Assembly (NCBI GenBank): GCA_002633005.1
Contig: NMRA01000897.1
Coordinates: forward strand, 34,198-90,437
From: Phoronis australis
Taxonomy: Eukaryota; Phoronida; Phoronidae
Length of the DNA stretch: 56,240 nt
Reading direction: 5' to 3'
The position numbers and the translations under genes were made by a program. Under the pieces are notes generated by a model. It worked only from the letters and a program-made list of their open reading frames with translations. It did no database searches and was not told the origin of the DNA. This document shows positions 10,540-20,710 of this stretch, piece after piece (within the stretch, counting starts at the first letter, position 1; each line of letters begins with the position of its first letter).

Positions 10540-11693
10540 AGACTATTGCTACACATGTAACACGCGTACAAAAGTAAGTTGAAAACTATCAACAAGAACC
10601 ACAAGCAACAAGTCAAACCTCACCGAGACGGGACACAATATGGCAGAGGTGAAATTTTACTTTCTTATTTATCCATAAAAGATGTACCAACACATTAGTA
10701 CTTCTCCATGCTCAAGTTCTGCACTACACCGAGCACCAGGCAATATTGTCAAGAATTGTGGCAATTTTGACAATTCTTTTTGTCCGAAATTGGTGAGATT
10801 TTATCGTACTGATTGGTACACGAGCCAATACATTTACAGTACATGGCAAAAACAATTTCACAAAATGATCGGAATTCCTCAGCAGTAACGTCTGAACGCA
10901 AGTGGAATTTCCGTCATGACGATCGAGTGCGAGCTGAATTCACTGTCAAATTAGCTGGAAAATGATAATGGGTAGGCACTTGTCCCACTTGAGTTTTCTC
11001 TTATTAATTTCGACCTGTATTGTATCAGCGTAAAGACCACTACAGTCAGCACAACACAATGATACATTCAACACAAAAACTAAGTTCATGGAACTTGCGT
11101 TTACATAATTCTCCGAAAGAACAAAAACTGAAAAAACTTGAGATAAATTCACTGGAGAAAACGTTACACTTACACCCACCCACATTCTGTAATTCAGCCG
11201 TGCATATTGGAAGCAAACAATTTCCGTAAACATACAGTTGTTATTGCTTCTAAGTGGTCAAAGTGCCTTGACTTCTAACTCCATTTGAATGATTAGAAGC
11301 GGATAGGACTGTTTAGGGCAAACTTGTACAACTTGCAATACACAGTGAAACTACATATTCATACAGTAGGCCCTACAGATGATCACCACTATTTCTGTTC
11401 AATGGGTGACGCCCAGAGGTCAAGGGAACAGCCAAGGTACGTGTGCGATATACTTTGCTAGGAGGCTGCTGGCCGTCCTGACATTTGGGTATCACCTCCT
11501 TGTTGCTCGTTCGATGAAATGTCCACAAACTGTACCTCTATTCCATCAAACAAGAAGGTATGTTTCATTCATAAATCTATCTGACGTAAAATGCATTAAA
11601 ATCTTGGCAAAATTCTTTGAAAAGTCTCAGATAACGGAGAATTAGCATGAACTAAAAGCAGCCATTTTCAACGTGACGCAGAGAAGTGTCAGA
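10540..11693. other. no gene recognised
   Basis: Two donor-like sites (AAG|GTACGT at about 11,435 and AAG|GTATGT at about 11,561) sit in a moderately GC-rich open stretch, but no domain, acceptor or phase partner supports an exon. Confidence 0.4.
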
Positions 11694-11846
11694 AACCACA
11701 TGTCTCCAGAGGCTACTGGCTCTGAGGCCCAATGTTTTACTCAAAACCACATGTCTCCAGAGGCTACTGGCTCTGAGGCCCAATGTTTTACTCAAAACCA
11801 CATGTCTCCAGAGGCTACTGGCTCTGAGGCCCAATGTTTTACTCAA
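11694..11846 (+). repeat. three identical 51-bp tandem units
   Basis: The unit starts ACCACATGTCTCCAGAGGCT and is repeated three times with no visible differences, so it is recent. Because 51 is a multiple of 3, both strands stay open. No coding evidence was found. Confidence 0.9.
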
Positions 11847-12077
11847 AACCGAACTTAAATAATTTTTGACATTTTCCATGTTTCTACTTTTATGCGAACC
11901 TGATAAGGGTCTATTTTTCTATGCTCAAGTACATAATGGTTTTGTATAACTGTTCAATACTAGTTTACACATGATGATCCCAGTACTAAAGCTATAACAT
12001 AGATTCTAAACTCGAAATCTCGGGTTTTTAGTTGAAATCTTGAGTTTTCACTCATATCAGTAGCACGAATCTAGAAG

Positions 12078-12290
12078 GAGGCAGTGTGGCCTAGTGTGAT
12101 AGGTGCTGTTTTCTTTACTCGAGGTCGTGGGTTCTTGTGGTCACACTGTTAAACTCTTGAGTCAGGTTTCTAGCTCCTGAGTTCGGTTTTAACTGTGGTT
12201 CCAGGTGATCAGTGCAATGGGCTCACATGCGCGGCCTGCGCATGTCTGGTACAACGTGTATAAGACCGCCTGCAATTTTTAAAATTTCTA
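12078..12290 (+). mobile_element. tRNA-derived SINE, copy 1
   Basis: The head CAGTGTGGCCTAGTGTGATAGG resembles an A box region (split here as CAGTGTGGCCTAG then TGTGATAGG), and GGTCGTGGGTTCTTG resembles a degenerate B box. Its 3' half (CTCTTGAGTCA, then GTATAAGACCGCCTGCAATTT) is shared with copy 2. Confidence 0.6.
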
Positions 12291-12737
12291 CTTTTTAGCA
12301 CAAATCTAGGGGTCATCAAATACAAACTTGGACTAGGCCTTTGTCTATATAAACCATCCCATACACAACTACACAAAGTAGACATTTATCTTGCGTTCGT
12401 ACCAAAGTAGAACAACAAATGTCATAAATTCGACTGCGAGTACAAAGATTAGACCTCGAACCCCAGAATGACAGTAAGTGCTTCTGGCAATCTTCAGCAT
12501 TTTAACCAATAAACTTGTGTTCATAAACCTGTTTTAGAGTCACGTGCTATATATTCACGCACTACACTGCTCTGCGTATAAACTGCATGCTCACACATGC
12601 TCACCAAAAAAAAAGATTTATTAACAACAAATTAACATTTAATAAATACATTGAAAGCCCGTCTTATCAATTAAAATTTACATGGCCAAAATCTGTTTTC
12701 TAATTTTTTAAATAAATATGCATAGAGGTGGTTGTTC

Positions 12738-12990
12738 GGGAGAGGAGGCCGTGTGGCCTTGTGGGTTGAGTGTCCGCCTCCTTTCTCAAATCCCACTGGA
12801 CCCAACTGCTAGACTCTTGAGTCACGTCTCTAGTTCCTCAACTCGCTCTCAATTTGTGTATATGTCTAAATCTGTTACATGTCTTGTGTACATTTAGTAA
12901 AACAAAAATGGTTTCAAGTGTTTGGTGCAATTGGTCCAGCTGAGTGGCCAACACAATGTGTATCAGACCACCTGCACTTTTTATTATTGA
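12738..12990 (+). mobile_element. tRNA-derived SINE, copy 2
   Basis: It shares the GGAGGCCGTGTGGCCTTGTG head and the CTCTTGAGTCACGTCTCTAG and GTATCAGACCACCTGCA body with copy 1. The B box is degraded. Confidence 0.6.
12980..12985 (-). terminator. candidate poly(A) signal for the minus-strand gene
   Basis: AATAAA on the minus strand, about 160 nt beyond the stop at 13,146. It lies in the tail of SINE copy 2. Confidence 0.3.
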
Positions 12991-13145
12991 GGTTACAGGG
13001 AAACTTTAACAAATATGCATTGTGTTTTAGTAACTAAAACAACACATTATATTCAGAAACACAAGTACAAACCAGACCACTTCTTATTTTTAACCCTTTG
13101 AGAAAATGGGTTTCAGTAATACAGTCGTGACATTTACAGCTGTCT

Positions 13146-13331
13146 TCAAAACATTTTTTGTGGGTAAAACTTTGGAGAGCTGACTGACTCCATGGGAGGT
13201 CTGGACAATACAGCAGCAGAGCCATGGAGTGTGCATGAATCTGAGGCCTGTGAGAGTCTGCTGGTCAGCTGGTCACTATAGTTGCAGTCCTGCTCATCGA
13301 TGTACTCTAGAATGTCCATTGATTCTAAGTC
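13146..13331 (-). CDS. terminal exon of the long minus-strand gene
   Basis: The acceptor TTTTTTCTAG is followed in phase 0 by 61 codons and TGA. The composition is acidic then Ser-rich (DLESMDILEYIDEQ at the start, FYPQKMF at the end). Phase 0 matches the 3' end of the exon at 33,269-33,400, the nearest upstream exon I can find. The unrelated ORF on the same strand at 13,034-13,225 is a shifted frame of this exon. Confidence 0.7.
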   Translation of the reverse strand, partial: DLESMDILEYIDEQDCNYSDQLTSRLSQASDSCTLHGSAAVLSRPPMESVSSPKFYPQKMF

Positions 13332-13554
13332 CTAGAAAAAAGAAAACCGCACTAATGCCAATTCTTCACTTATTTAGCGTACAAAATGGCCGATAAGTGA
13401 AATTCTATTTTTTTAAAGTTCTCCACAAAAATAAACATTAAGAAACCATAAGTCTGTTGCTAGCATGGTTTGTACTCTGTTGATTTAATAGAACAACTTT
13501 TTGTAATTTTTTCATTTTATGCATTATTAAAGTAATCAGCCTTTTGCTAAACAG

Positions 13555-13596
13555 AACAAGAGCAACGCAGAGCGTTGAAATGCGCCCACAATTGAC
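13555..13596 (-). mobile_element. Helentron-like element 3' end
   Basis: AACAAGAGCAACGCAGAGCG followed by TTGAAATGCGCCCACA is the same terminus found at 28,984 and 31,943. Read on the minus strand it is subterminal TGTGGGCGCAT, then the hairpin CAACGC-TCT-GCGTTG, then CTCTTGTT. A MITE end (AATTGACCTATC) interrupts it right after CAC. Confidence 0.6.
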
Positions 13597-13878
13597 CTAT
13601 CGCAAGCTCCGCCCCTATGCGAAAAGTCACGTGACACCCGACATTCGAACGAGATGTCAGAGGCAAATACACTGTCGCTAAACGACGTTCCTGGTGAAAT
13701 CGATGAGTGTTTTTGCACTATTTGAAAACGCGTCGACAGGGACAAGAGGCGATGCTTTTCAACAGTGAATCGTACGTTCATGATATGGGAATTTGTAAAG
13801 GTGACGATGAAAAAATAAGTGCTCGAGGAGCCAGACAAAATCCGAAGAACCCCTCGGCCTCGGGGCTACCTTCACCTG

Positions 13879-14349
13879 CAGGGCTCGACATAACGAGCTG
13901 CAGGTCGCATTTGCGACCTGAAATTTGGAAATGCGAGCTGAGATTTTTGTCAGCTCGTATAAAGTCACAAAATGCGACCTGGAATTTCCAACGAATGCGA
14001 GCTGAGTTTTTACACTTCTCAACAGATACCTGGCAAATACAAAGCAGCTCTTGTTAATCCGACCGTTATTTGGTTGTTGCCAAATACAAGTTCAAAAGAA
14101 CACTAACAGGCCTCCCGATGACTTGTAAGCAAGTCGCGTGATCATGGGATATGCAGAATCAATCTTTGACGCGTTTCATTGGCTAACACTTTCGGCCACT
14201 TTTGTAAATTCCCGGATTCGTCGAGGAAAGTTTCGGGCCACTGCTTACACGTGATAAAACTTCACATAACAACGGTGTTTCTATTAATTCTTAAGTGATC
14301 AACTTACCAAACTTTGTGGTGGACAAAAATGCTTATTTTTCGCATAAGA
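13879..14349 (+). mobile_element. possible hAT-like element end running into the gap
   Basis: The start CAGGGCTCGACATAACGAGC resembles common hAT termini. It is followed by palindromic motifs such as CAGGTCGCATTTGCGACCTG and repeated ATGCGAGCTGAG. The other end is not seen because the gap begins at 14,350. The ORF spanning 13,707-14,057 is not supported as a gene. Confidence 0.35.
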
Positions 14350-15006
14350 NNNNNNNNNNNNNNNNNNNNNNNNNNNNNNNNNNNNNNNNNNNNNNNNNNN
14401 NNNNNNNNNNNNNNNNNNNNNNNNNNNNNNNNNNNNNNNNNNNNNNNNNNNNNNNNNNNNNNNNNNNNNNNNNNNNNNNNNNNNNNNNNNNNNNNNNNNN
14501 NNNNNNNNNNNNNNNNNNNNNNNNNNNNNNNNNNNNNNNNNNNNNNNNNNNNNNNNNNNNNNNNNNNNNNNNNNNNNNNNNNNNNNNNNNNNNNNNNNNN
14601 NNNNNNNNNNNNNNNNNNNNNNNNNNNNNNNNNNNNNNNNNNNNNNNNNNNNNNNNNNNNNNNNNNNNNNNNNNNNNNNNNNNNNNNNNNNNNNNNNNNN
14701 NNNNNNNNNNNNNNNNNNNNNNNNNNNNNNNNNNNNNNNNNNNNNNNNNNNNNNNNNNNNNNNNNNNNNNNNNNNNNNNNNNNNNNNNNNNNNNNNNNNN
14801 NNNNNNNNNNNNNNNNNNNNNNNNNNNNNNNNNNNNNNNNNNNNNNNNNNNNNNNNNNNNNNNNNNNNNNNNNNNNNNNNNNNNNNNNNNNNNNNNNNNN
14901 NNNNNNNNNNNNNNNNNNNNNNNNNNNNNNNNNNNNNNNNNNNNNNNNNNNNNNNNNNNNNNNNNNNNNNNNNNNNNNNNNNNNNNNNNNNNNNNNNNNN
15001 NNNNNN
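14350..15006. other. assembly gap (657 N)
   Basis: Run of N. ORFs reported across it are meaningless. It probably hides the left end of the large transposon. Confidence 1.
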
Positions 15007-15845
15007 GGGGGGGGGGCGCTTATTATAACCCAGGGCGGTTGAAACCCGGTCTCCGAAACAGGTGAAATCGGAAGCTAAGATTCATCAAATTTACGCTGTG
15101 TGACGTATATGTAATCTATGAAAGACTTTCAACAAAACTGTGGTGCATTGCTACCAAACTTTACTACTAAATTACGATCATGTTACAGAAAATTGTGCTG
15201 AAATCCCAGGGCGAAAACTCGCCGACTGACTGCCTCGAAATCGCCGTCTTCGATATGGTTACTTCAATGCTTGAATAAAAATTTTTTCGGCTCAAGCAAA
15301 TTACCTAAAATCCTTATTAAGTTTTATAAGTAGCGTCTCCAAGATTTTTTAAGTTCCCGTGGAGTCTGGATTAACGGCAGGTTTAAGTACAAATCTGTGC
15401 AACATCGTGCCATCTACATGTATGATCGGCAACACGGCGAGAAAAATGTCTAGACGAACACACATGTTGTTGTCACGTGACGTTTGCTTTGAAGTTCGTC
15501 TGCGAGTAAGCGAGCGCGTGCGTGTCACCTGAGTTCATTTGCCAAAGCAAAGCCACGCAATCTAAGTAGCTAGATGTGTCTAAAGAAATTTGCACAAGCA
15601 GTAGGCTTAAACCAGAGTGTGTTTCATTCAGCACTTGCCAGTTGCGTGCTAAAAACTTTCAACATTTGTCTCGGTAAGGCCCATATTAGTCGCCGTGTAG
15701 CTGGAAGCGTACGTAACTATCTGACAGTCATTTTTCGGTGTAAGGGTGTGTAAGCATTCACTGTCAGTTGTCATTTTATCGGATATTCGGCTTAAAAACA
15801 CCAATTATGGTTAATCAAACAATCTATCTCAAAAATAACGCAAAC

Positions 15846-15910
15846 ATGTTTCACCCCGGCCAACCCGCGATCGAGAACGAAATTTGGCGCGAGAAGCGAA
15901 GCCAGAAAAT
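15846..15910 (+). CDS. predicted first coding exon of the transposase
   Basis: ATG at 15846 opens 21 codons and two further bases (AT) before a consensus donor GTAAGT at 15911. The next exon at 17782, after acceptor TTTATTTCAG, starts G AAA CAA, so the join makes ATG and keeps the zinc-finger frame open (phase 2). Either the upstream ATG or the spliced one could initiate. The exon lies where the short relative has diverged, so it belongs to the coding interior. One of the GCGATCGAGAACG repeats is inside this coding sequence. Confidence 0.5.
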
Positions 15911-16329
15911 GTAAGTAAATTTGATGAATTTTTGGTTGTTTTGAGTTTCAATACGAAAACAGAGACATGAGTTCAAGGCGTAACACATTGAGGAAGGACA
16001 GGTAGAAGTTTAGACTTGTGTCTCGTCCAAATATTGGAGAAAAGTTACTTTAACCGATGAATCGCTTGAGCCGAAGTAGGCAATGACCATCGCCTCTGTT
16101 GGCCCGAACCAGAGGCGATGCAGAGGCTATAGGCGCTCTGTACGCCGGTTCTACATCAATATATTAATCATGAGGAAATGACGTATGAAAATGTAACCCA
16201 ACGCTTGTTTTCCGTAGCATTGTCAGGATCTTTGATTTATGAACCTTTTTCTGTTAAAAGAAGCGATCGAGAACGCATTGATAAGCGATCGGGAACGCAC
16301 ATTTGAGTTCGCTAAAGCGATCGGGAAGG
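15867..16329 (+). repeat. left subterminal repeat cluster, plus orientation
   Basis: GCGATCGRGAACG at 15867-15879, 16263-16275 and 16285-16297, and GCGATCGGGAAGG at 16317-16329. All point in the same direction. The mirror-image cluster is at 24,548-25,043. Confidence 0.8.
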
Positions 16330-16494
16330 CACTGCGGTGTGTTGAACAATAGTGAACTTTTCAGTAATAAAGAGTTTTAAAAGTTACAAAACAAGTGTGG
16401 TTCAATGAATTAATGATATTTTGCATCATTACTGTGTTGCTTTTTTGTTTAAAACTAAATTTCATAGCATAGCATCCCATACCAAAAAGGCCTC

Positions 16495-16775
16495 CTGCAA
16501 ACACTTGCGGCAAGCTTGCTGCAAAAGTTTCTGCAAATCAGCCACAAACACATGGAATGATCTCTAGCCAGAAAGTTGTAGTAAGTTTCCTGCAACCCAG
16601 CCGCAAACATTGCAGCAAACTTGCTGCATGTTTGCCGCTAGCATGCAGCAAACTTTCACCATGCAAATGAAGTTTGCAGCAAGCTTGCAGCAAACATCTC
16701 CATGTCCTTATTTGGAACAGTTCCTGCAAGGCAGCTGCACACATTGCTGCAAGCTTGCTGCAAACATCTTCATGG
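16495..16775 (+). repeat. irregular TTGCTGCAAAC-type repeat
   Basis: Many near-copies of TTGCTGCAAAC and its complement GTTTGCAGCAA, partly palindromic (GCAAGCTTGC), in the transposase intron. ORFs on both strands here (Cys/Gln/Ala/Ser-rich) are by-products. Confidence 0.7.
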
Positions 16776-17191
16776 GGTTATATAGAAGTTTCTGCGAACC
16801 ACCTGAAAAAATATTGCTGAAAGACTACAAAATACTTGAATTATGGTATGAATAATTTAATAAAAAATGTCCTTGGCTAATACATTATTTTTATTGTATG
16901 CCCACTTGTTAAAACAAGAAAATACAGAATCAGCTGCATACTCGATTTAACATGATAGTTTTCAATCTTTTAATGTATGTCGACTAGAAATGAAATCAAC
17001 ATCACATGACAAGGAATAACAGAAACTACAAAAGTGTCTACAGTGGCAGTTAGTAATAATACTTGTATTACAATCAAAATTGTGTCTAAAGAGAACAACT
17101 AGAATGTATGCAAGCCTTAATTACAATATGCCAATATGTTTTATGCTTAACGCACGACAAAAATCTATGGTAATTGTAACTAATCAAAACT

Positions 17192-17230
17192 AACAACAGC
17201 AACACAGAGTGTTGAAATGTGCCCACGGCT
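17192..17230 (-). mobile_element. old Helentron-like 3' end in the transposase intron
   Basis: CAGCAACACAGAGTGTTGAAATGTGCCCAC is a CpG-decayed version of the family terminus (shown here only in part: CAACACAGAGTGTTG at 17200-17214). The hairpin is preserved because both symmetric CpGs decayed. No other boundary was found. Confidence 0.5.
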
Positions 17231-18579
17231 GTGCCGCCTACGGGGTGTTAATCAGCATTGAAAATGGCAAAAAAATGTCGAATGCCAATAAAAAAACCCC
17301 ATGAAATCAGATTTCCTCTCAGTGAAAATAAGGCATACTTAGCACAACATGTCGAGCATATTAAAGTATTTTATTTTAAATTACCTCATTACTGGTCAAC
17401 TAAAAAGAATCACTCTTAGCAAGTTGTATGTTGAAATTTGCAATATTTCGACTAGGGATATCATCCAACAGCAACATTCATTTAGCTAAGGCATCAAACA
17501 TAAATTAAACCTTTCCATTCTACAATATTTCTTAGGTGTTGAAAAGAACAATTACAGAGGTTGTCCAGTTATAGTCATACTAGTAGACGTTCTAAACACA
17601 TTCTACTCCAGACTAATCTGTATTGCAGCAATCAGTGGTGTTGCATAGGGATCGTGGGATGATCGCTCCACTTTTCTTCCTTAGCATATATTTCCATAAA
17701 ATCACCATGAGCACTACATGTACAGCAAGCGTTATATTTTAGTTATGGATATTTTCACAAATTATTTTATTTTTATTTCAGGAAACAATTTCATTGTTAT
17801 TATTGCCCGGCAAGCTTCAACGACCATGAAAAAATCATTGCCCACGCTGTGGCGGTGCCTTTTAGATGAAACTACTGGGAAAATGGGACTCTAAACTAAG
17901 ACGCATCCAGGAGTTATTCCACGAGACGTATCAGCTGGGGGAAAACAAATTGTTGCGACTGATGAAAGTGAGTGCCGAATATTTTTACAAAACTGCGACA
18001 ACAAAAGAAAAAAAAACCGAACACGCCAGTGAAGTCAAGCAATGATAGTGAGTTTGCCAAAGAAAATCTGAAAACAGATGAGACTCCCAGTAATGAAGAA
18101 TTAGAGTTTGACAAGATGTGCTTCTTGCTTCCCCAAGTCATAGAGATAATGAAAGAAAATGGTCTCATGGAATCTTACGTGAAACTGATTGCACTTCTTG
18201 CCTCAGGTAGACTGCCTTTGAACAACATATGTTTCCTACTATTCCTGGATAGTCGAGTGGTTTTCGGTGGAAAATACTTCCAAAATGCGTTACCAAAACC
18301 CACAAACTCTTCGGTTCTGGGAAATTGGCTACCAGCTATTTCATTGAAAGTTCATCAGATTTATGTCTGGACAACGAAATACAGGTCAGATTTTAGACCA
18401 GTCAACAGCAAGGGGAGAGTATAGCTCAGGTCAATTCAAAGTGAACTTTGCAGTGCCATCTCTGACTACAATACAACATAACCTTTCTAAAAGGAGTCCG
18501 TTTTTTCCAGGAATAAAAAGGCAGACAATTGAAAATATAGCCCACACTTATGAAAGCTCTCCTGTAATTTTAGCTGTGG

Positions 18580-20184
18580 ATGGAAAAAAAAATAAGTCGC
18601 GGAAAGGGCAAACGCATGGAGGATATTGACCTGTGGGGTTTTGAACCAAAGCCAACTCTTCAGGAAAGATTGAACCAAGTTGAAAGAGAAGTGGAATTCG
18701 TGAATGAGCTAACAAAAGAAACGGATAGACTAATGACCTATAGTGTTCAGACCATTAGTGCAATACCCTCAACGTCACGTGAAAAAATTCATTCCGGACT
18801 CGTTGAATTGATTAAGTTCATAGGATATCGTAATAAAACAATGAGAGGCACTGAACAGACGCTAATTCGCTCTGAAGAGAAGTTCAAGCGACTCGGCGGA
18901 GATGACTGGATGAAATCCAAGTATTTCCCGGTCATCTCTTTAATGAGGACAAAACGCAGTGAAATTCGTGCCCACCTAAAAGGTCTTCAGCTGTCAGACG
19001 AGATCACAAAATTGGGAATTGACCTAAATGGGAAATCAAACCTTCATTCCGAGAAGTTAGTTAAGCTTGCAGAACAACAGAACTTTTATTCACTGAACCC
19101 AAACTTCAATAAGTCGACTGATCCACGTTATATGCAACAAAGAACCCCGGAGTGGTTTTCTTTGCGCAGCGAAGCGAAAGTTACTGGAAGTACAGCCAAT
19201 TGTGCACTCGGCTTAGAGACCTTAAAAAGACAAAAAGAACATTTTCACCAAGTAATTCATGGCATAGAAAAACCTCGTCACAGTGCACTTAACACTCAGA
19301 GAATGCTTTATTTAACTGAACACGAACTGGATGCAGTTGCAACAATGACATCTAAAGTATTGCCGTTTCTGTTTCCAGAACTGAGCTATTATGAAGAAGG
19401 TTGCCAAACAATACCTCACGGCGACAAAGCAGCATTCATGGTAGTGAGTTCGGATGGCAGTCTCAGGACAAATGATAATGCAGAACCAATAATGATGTAT
19501 GAAAACAAGTGCAAAGCACCCCAGTCCTATAATCCTAACGCATACTACAAGATTCCTAAATATTACGCTGTACAGTTACTCTCTGAGATGTTTGCTTACA
19601 GATGTGACAAATTACTCTTTACGTGCTGGTCAGAGACGTCACTTACTGCTTTCATGGTTAATTTCGACCATCATCTATGGGGAATGTGCTCGGAGGAAAT
19701 GACAGAAGTGTATGGCAGTCCAAATCCAAAGCTACTTACTAAGTTCAGACCTAGTCGAAAGCTCATCCAAGAACAAATCGCTGCATTTATGGAGAATATC
19801 ATCCACTTTCTCGGTGAGTTTATGTCGTGTGTTGCTGTGAGATCACCATCGTCAGACGTCCAAAGTGATGACGCTTATATATCGCCACAGAGTTCAAATG
19901 ACGCCAAGCCAATTTCTACAGCTCGAGAGTTACAGAACTGCCTTGTGTCGACGAAAAACTGGATTAATCGGGCTCATCAGTTGTCTAGGACAACTGCATC
20001 CGAGATTCTGGTCTACATGGTGAACGGTTTAGACCGGACTTACCATGCCGAAATAAATGTTGCTTATCCTATAGCGTATGCAATGAAGGGAACAAGCATG
20101 AATAATGCCACCTTTAGAAGTATGATGAATCAAGTTATCTCTGAATGTGAAGCAAGGGGGTCTAAACGTGCCGGCCACGTCTAG
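18580..20184 (+). CDS. longest intact segment: YqaJ-like PD-(D/E)XK nuclease domain of the transposase
   Basis: 534 open codons. The nuclease domain lies at residues about 185-420: RTPEWFSLRSEAKVTGS (188-204, the W..R...T.S entry motif of YqaJ/lambda exonuclease-type nucleases), Asp292 in VVSSDGSL, Glu308 and Lys310 in the ENK motif, and Gln332 in KYYAVQLL. These fit D...ExK plus the downstream Q. The N-terminal 30 residues (ISRGKGKRMEDIDLWGFEPKP) continue the transposase motif whose catalytic Asp is in the preceding frame. The apparent start ATG is created by the frameshift in a run of nine A and is not a real start. Such nucleases trim DNA ends, so a role in processing transposon or target ends is plausible but unproven. 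Confidence 0.75.
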   Translation: MEKKISRGKGKRMEDIDLWGFEPKPTLQERLNQVEREVEFVNELTKETDRLMTYSVQTISAIPSTSREKIHSGLVELIKFIGYRNKTMRGTEQTLIRSEEKFKRLGGDDWMKSKYFPVISLMRTKRSEIRAHLKGLQLSDEITKLGIDLNGKSNLHSEKLVKLAEQQNFYSLNPNFNKSTDPRYMQQRTPEWFSLRSEAKVTGSTANCALGLETLKRQKEHFHQVIHGIEKPRHSALNTQRMLYLTEHELDAVATMTSKVLPFLFPELSYYEEGCQTIPHGDKAAFMVVSSDGSLRTNDNAEPIMMYENKCKAPQSYNPNAYYKIPKYYAVQLLSEMFAYRCDKLLFTCWSETSLTAFMVNFDHHLWGMCSEEMTEVYGSPNPKLLTKFRPSRKLIQEQIAAFMENIIHFLGEFMSCVAVRSPSSDVQSDDAYISPQSSNDAKPISTARELQNCLVSTKNWINRAHQLSRTTASEILVYMVNGLDRTYHAEINVAYPIAYAMKGTSMNNATFRSMMNQVISECEARGSKRAGHV

Positions 20185-20710
20185 TGATGGACAATGGCAT
20201 AAGTAAGGAGTTCGCGGTGATGACAACGAACCACTGACTGTCTTGCAATTACAGAAAGATCACTGGTCAAGTGTGATGTCACAAGATAAGAAGACGATTA
20301 TGTCCCAAATAAAATCTAAAGCAAGTGTAAAGAGTTTTCCTGAAGATGTCCAAAAAGAGTACAATGTCAATGGTTCCGTGACTGTCTGGCACAAGAAAGA
20401 TTCATCGATGACTGGGTATCTAAACACAGACCACTCAAAATCCCAGAGAAATGCAATCATTGATGCTACTTGCCAGAACAGATATGATGGGACTGAATCT
20501 CAGCTGTTATCTGTAAAAGAAACATGTCTCGCACTTTTTGAGGATGAACACTTTGAAAACACTTCTCTCGAAACTCTAAATGCTGTTGAAAATATAATTG
20601 AAAGCTCAGTAACAAATAACGTGCAGAATTTGCATGAGTTCCTTGGACAGGACTATTTTGTCGAACCATGGTTGTTCCAAGAAGAACCAGGTGCTACACA
20701 CAAAGTTTTG
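20168..20710 (+). CDS. transposase segment with the second acidic motif
   Basis: This frame begins VPATSSDGQWHK, followed by TAA (20204), then GVRGDDNEPLTVLQLQKDHWSSV and about 150 further open codons. The Asp in SSDGQ fits the second catalytic residue of DDE enzymes, which commonly sits in a short D-G or D-x-A turn. The frame change to the next segment falls between about 20,690 and 20,720. The segment after HDK is polar and its function is unknown. Confidence 0.6.

Noticed and set aside
11673-11858. Repeat-containing 61-residue protein (and its minus-strand counterpart)
   Set aside because: Open only because the unit is 51 bp; no start, splice or composition support.
13707-14057. 116-residue ORF
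   Set aside because: Overlaps two transposon ends and palindromic motifs. No homology signal.
14295-15065. Long ORFs across the N runs (also 29,127-30,317)
   Set aside because: They consist of unknown residues from assembly gaps.
17200-17214. Compensatory base change in the Helentron-like hairpin as evidence for selected structure
   Set aside because: Both changes are CpG decay at symmetric positions, so the pairing is preserved without selection.
18580-20184. Phage or bacterial recombination gene transferred horizontally
   Set aside because: The nuclease domain sits inside a transposase with introns and eukaryotic splice sites. No neighbouring phage or bacterial genes.
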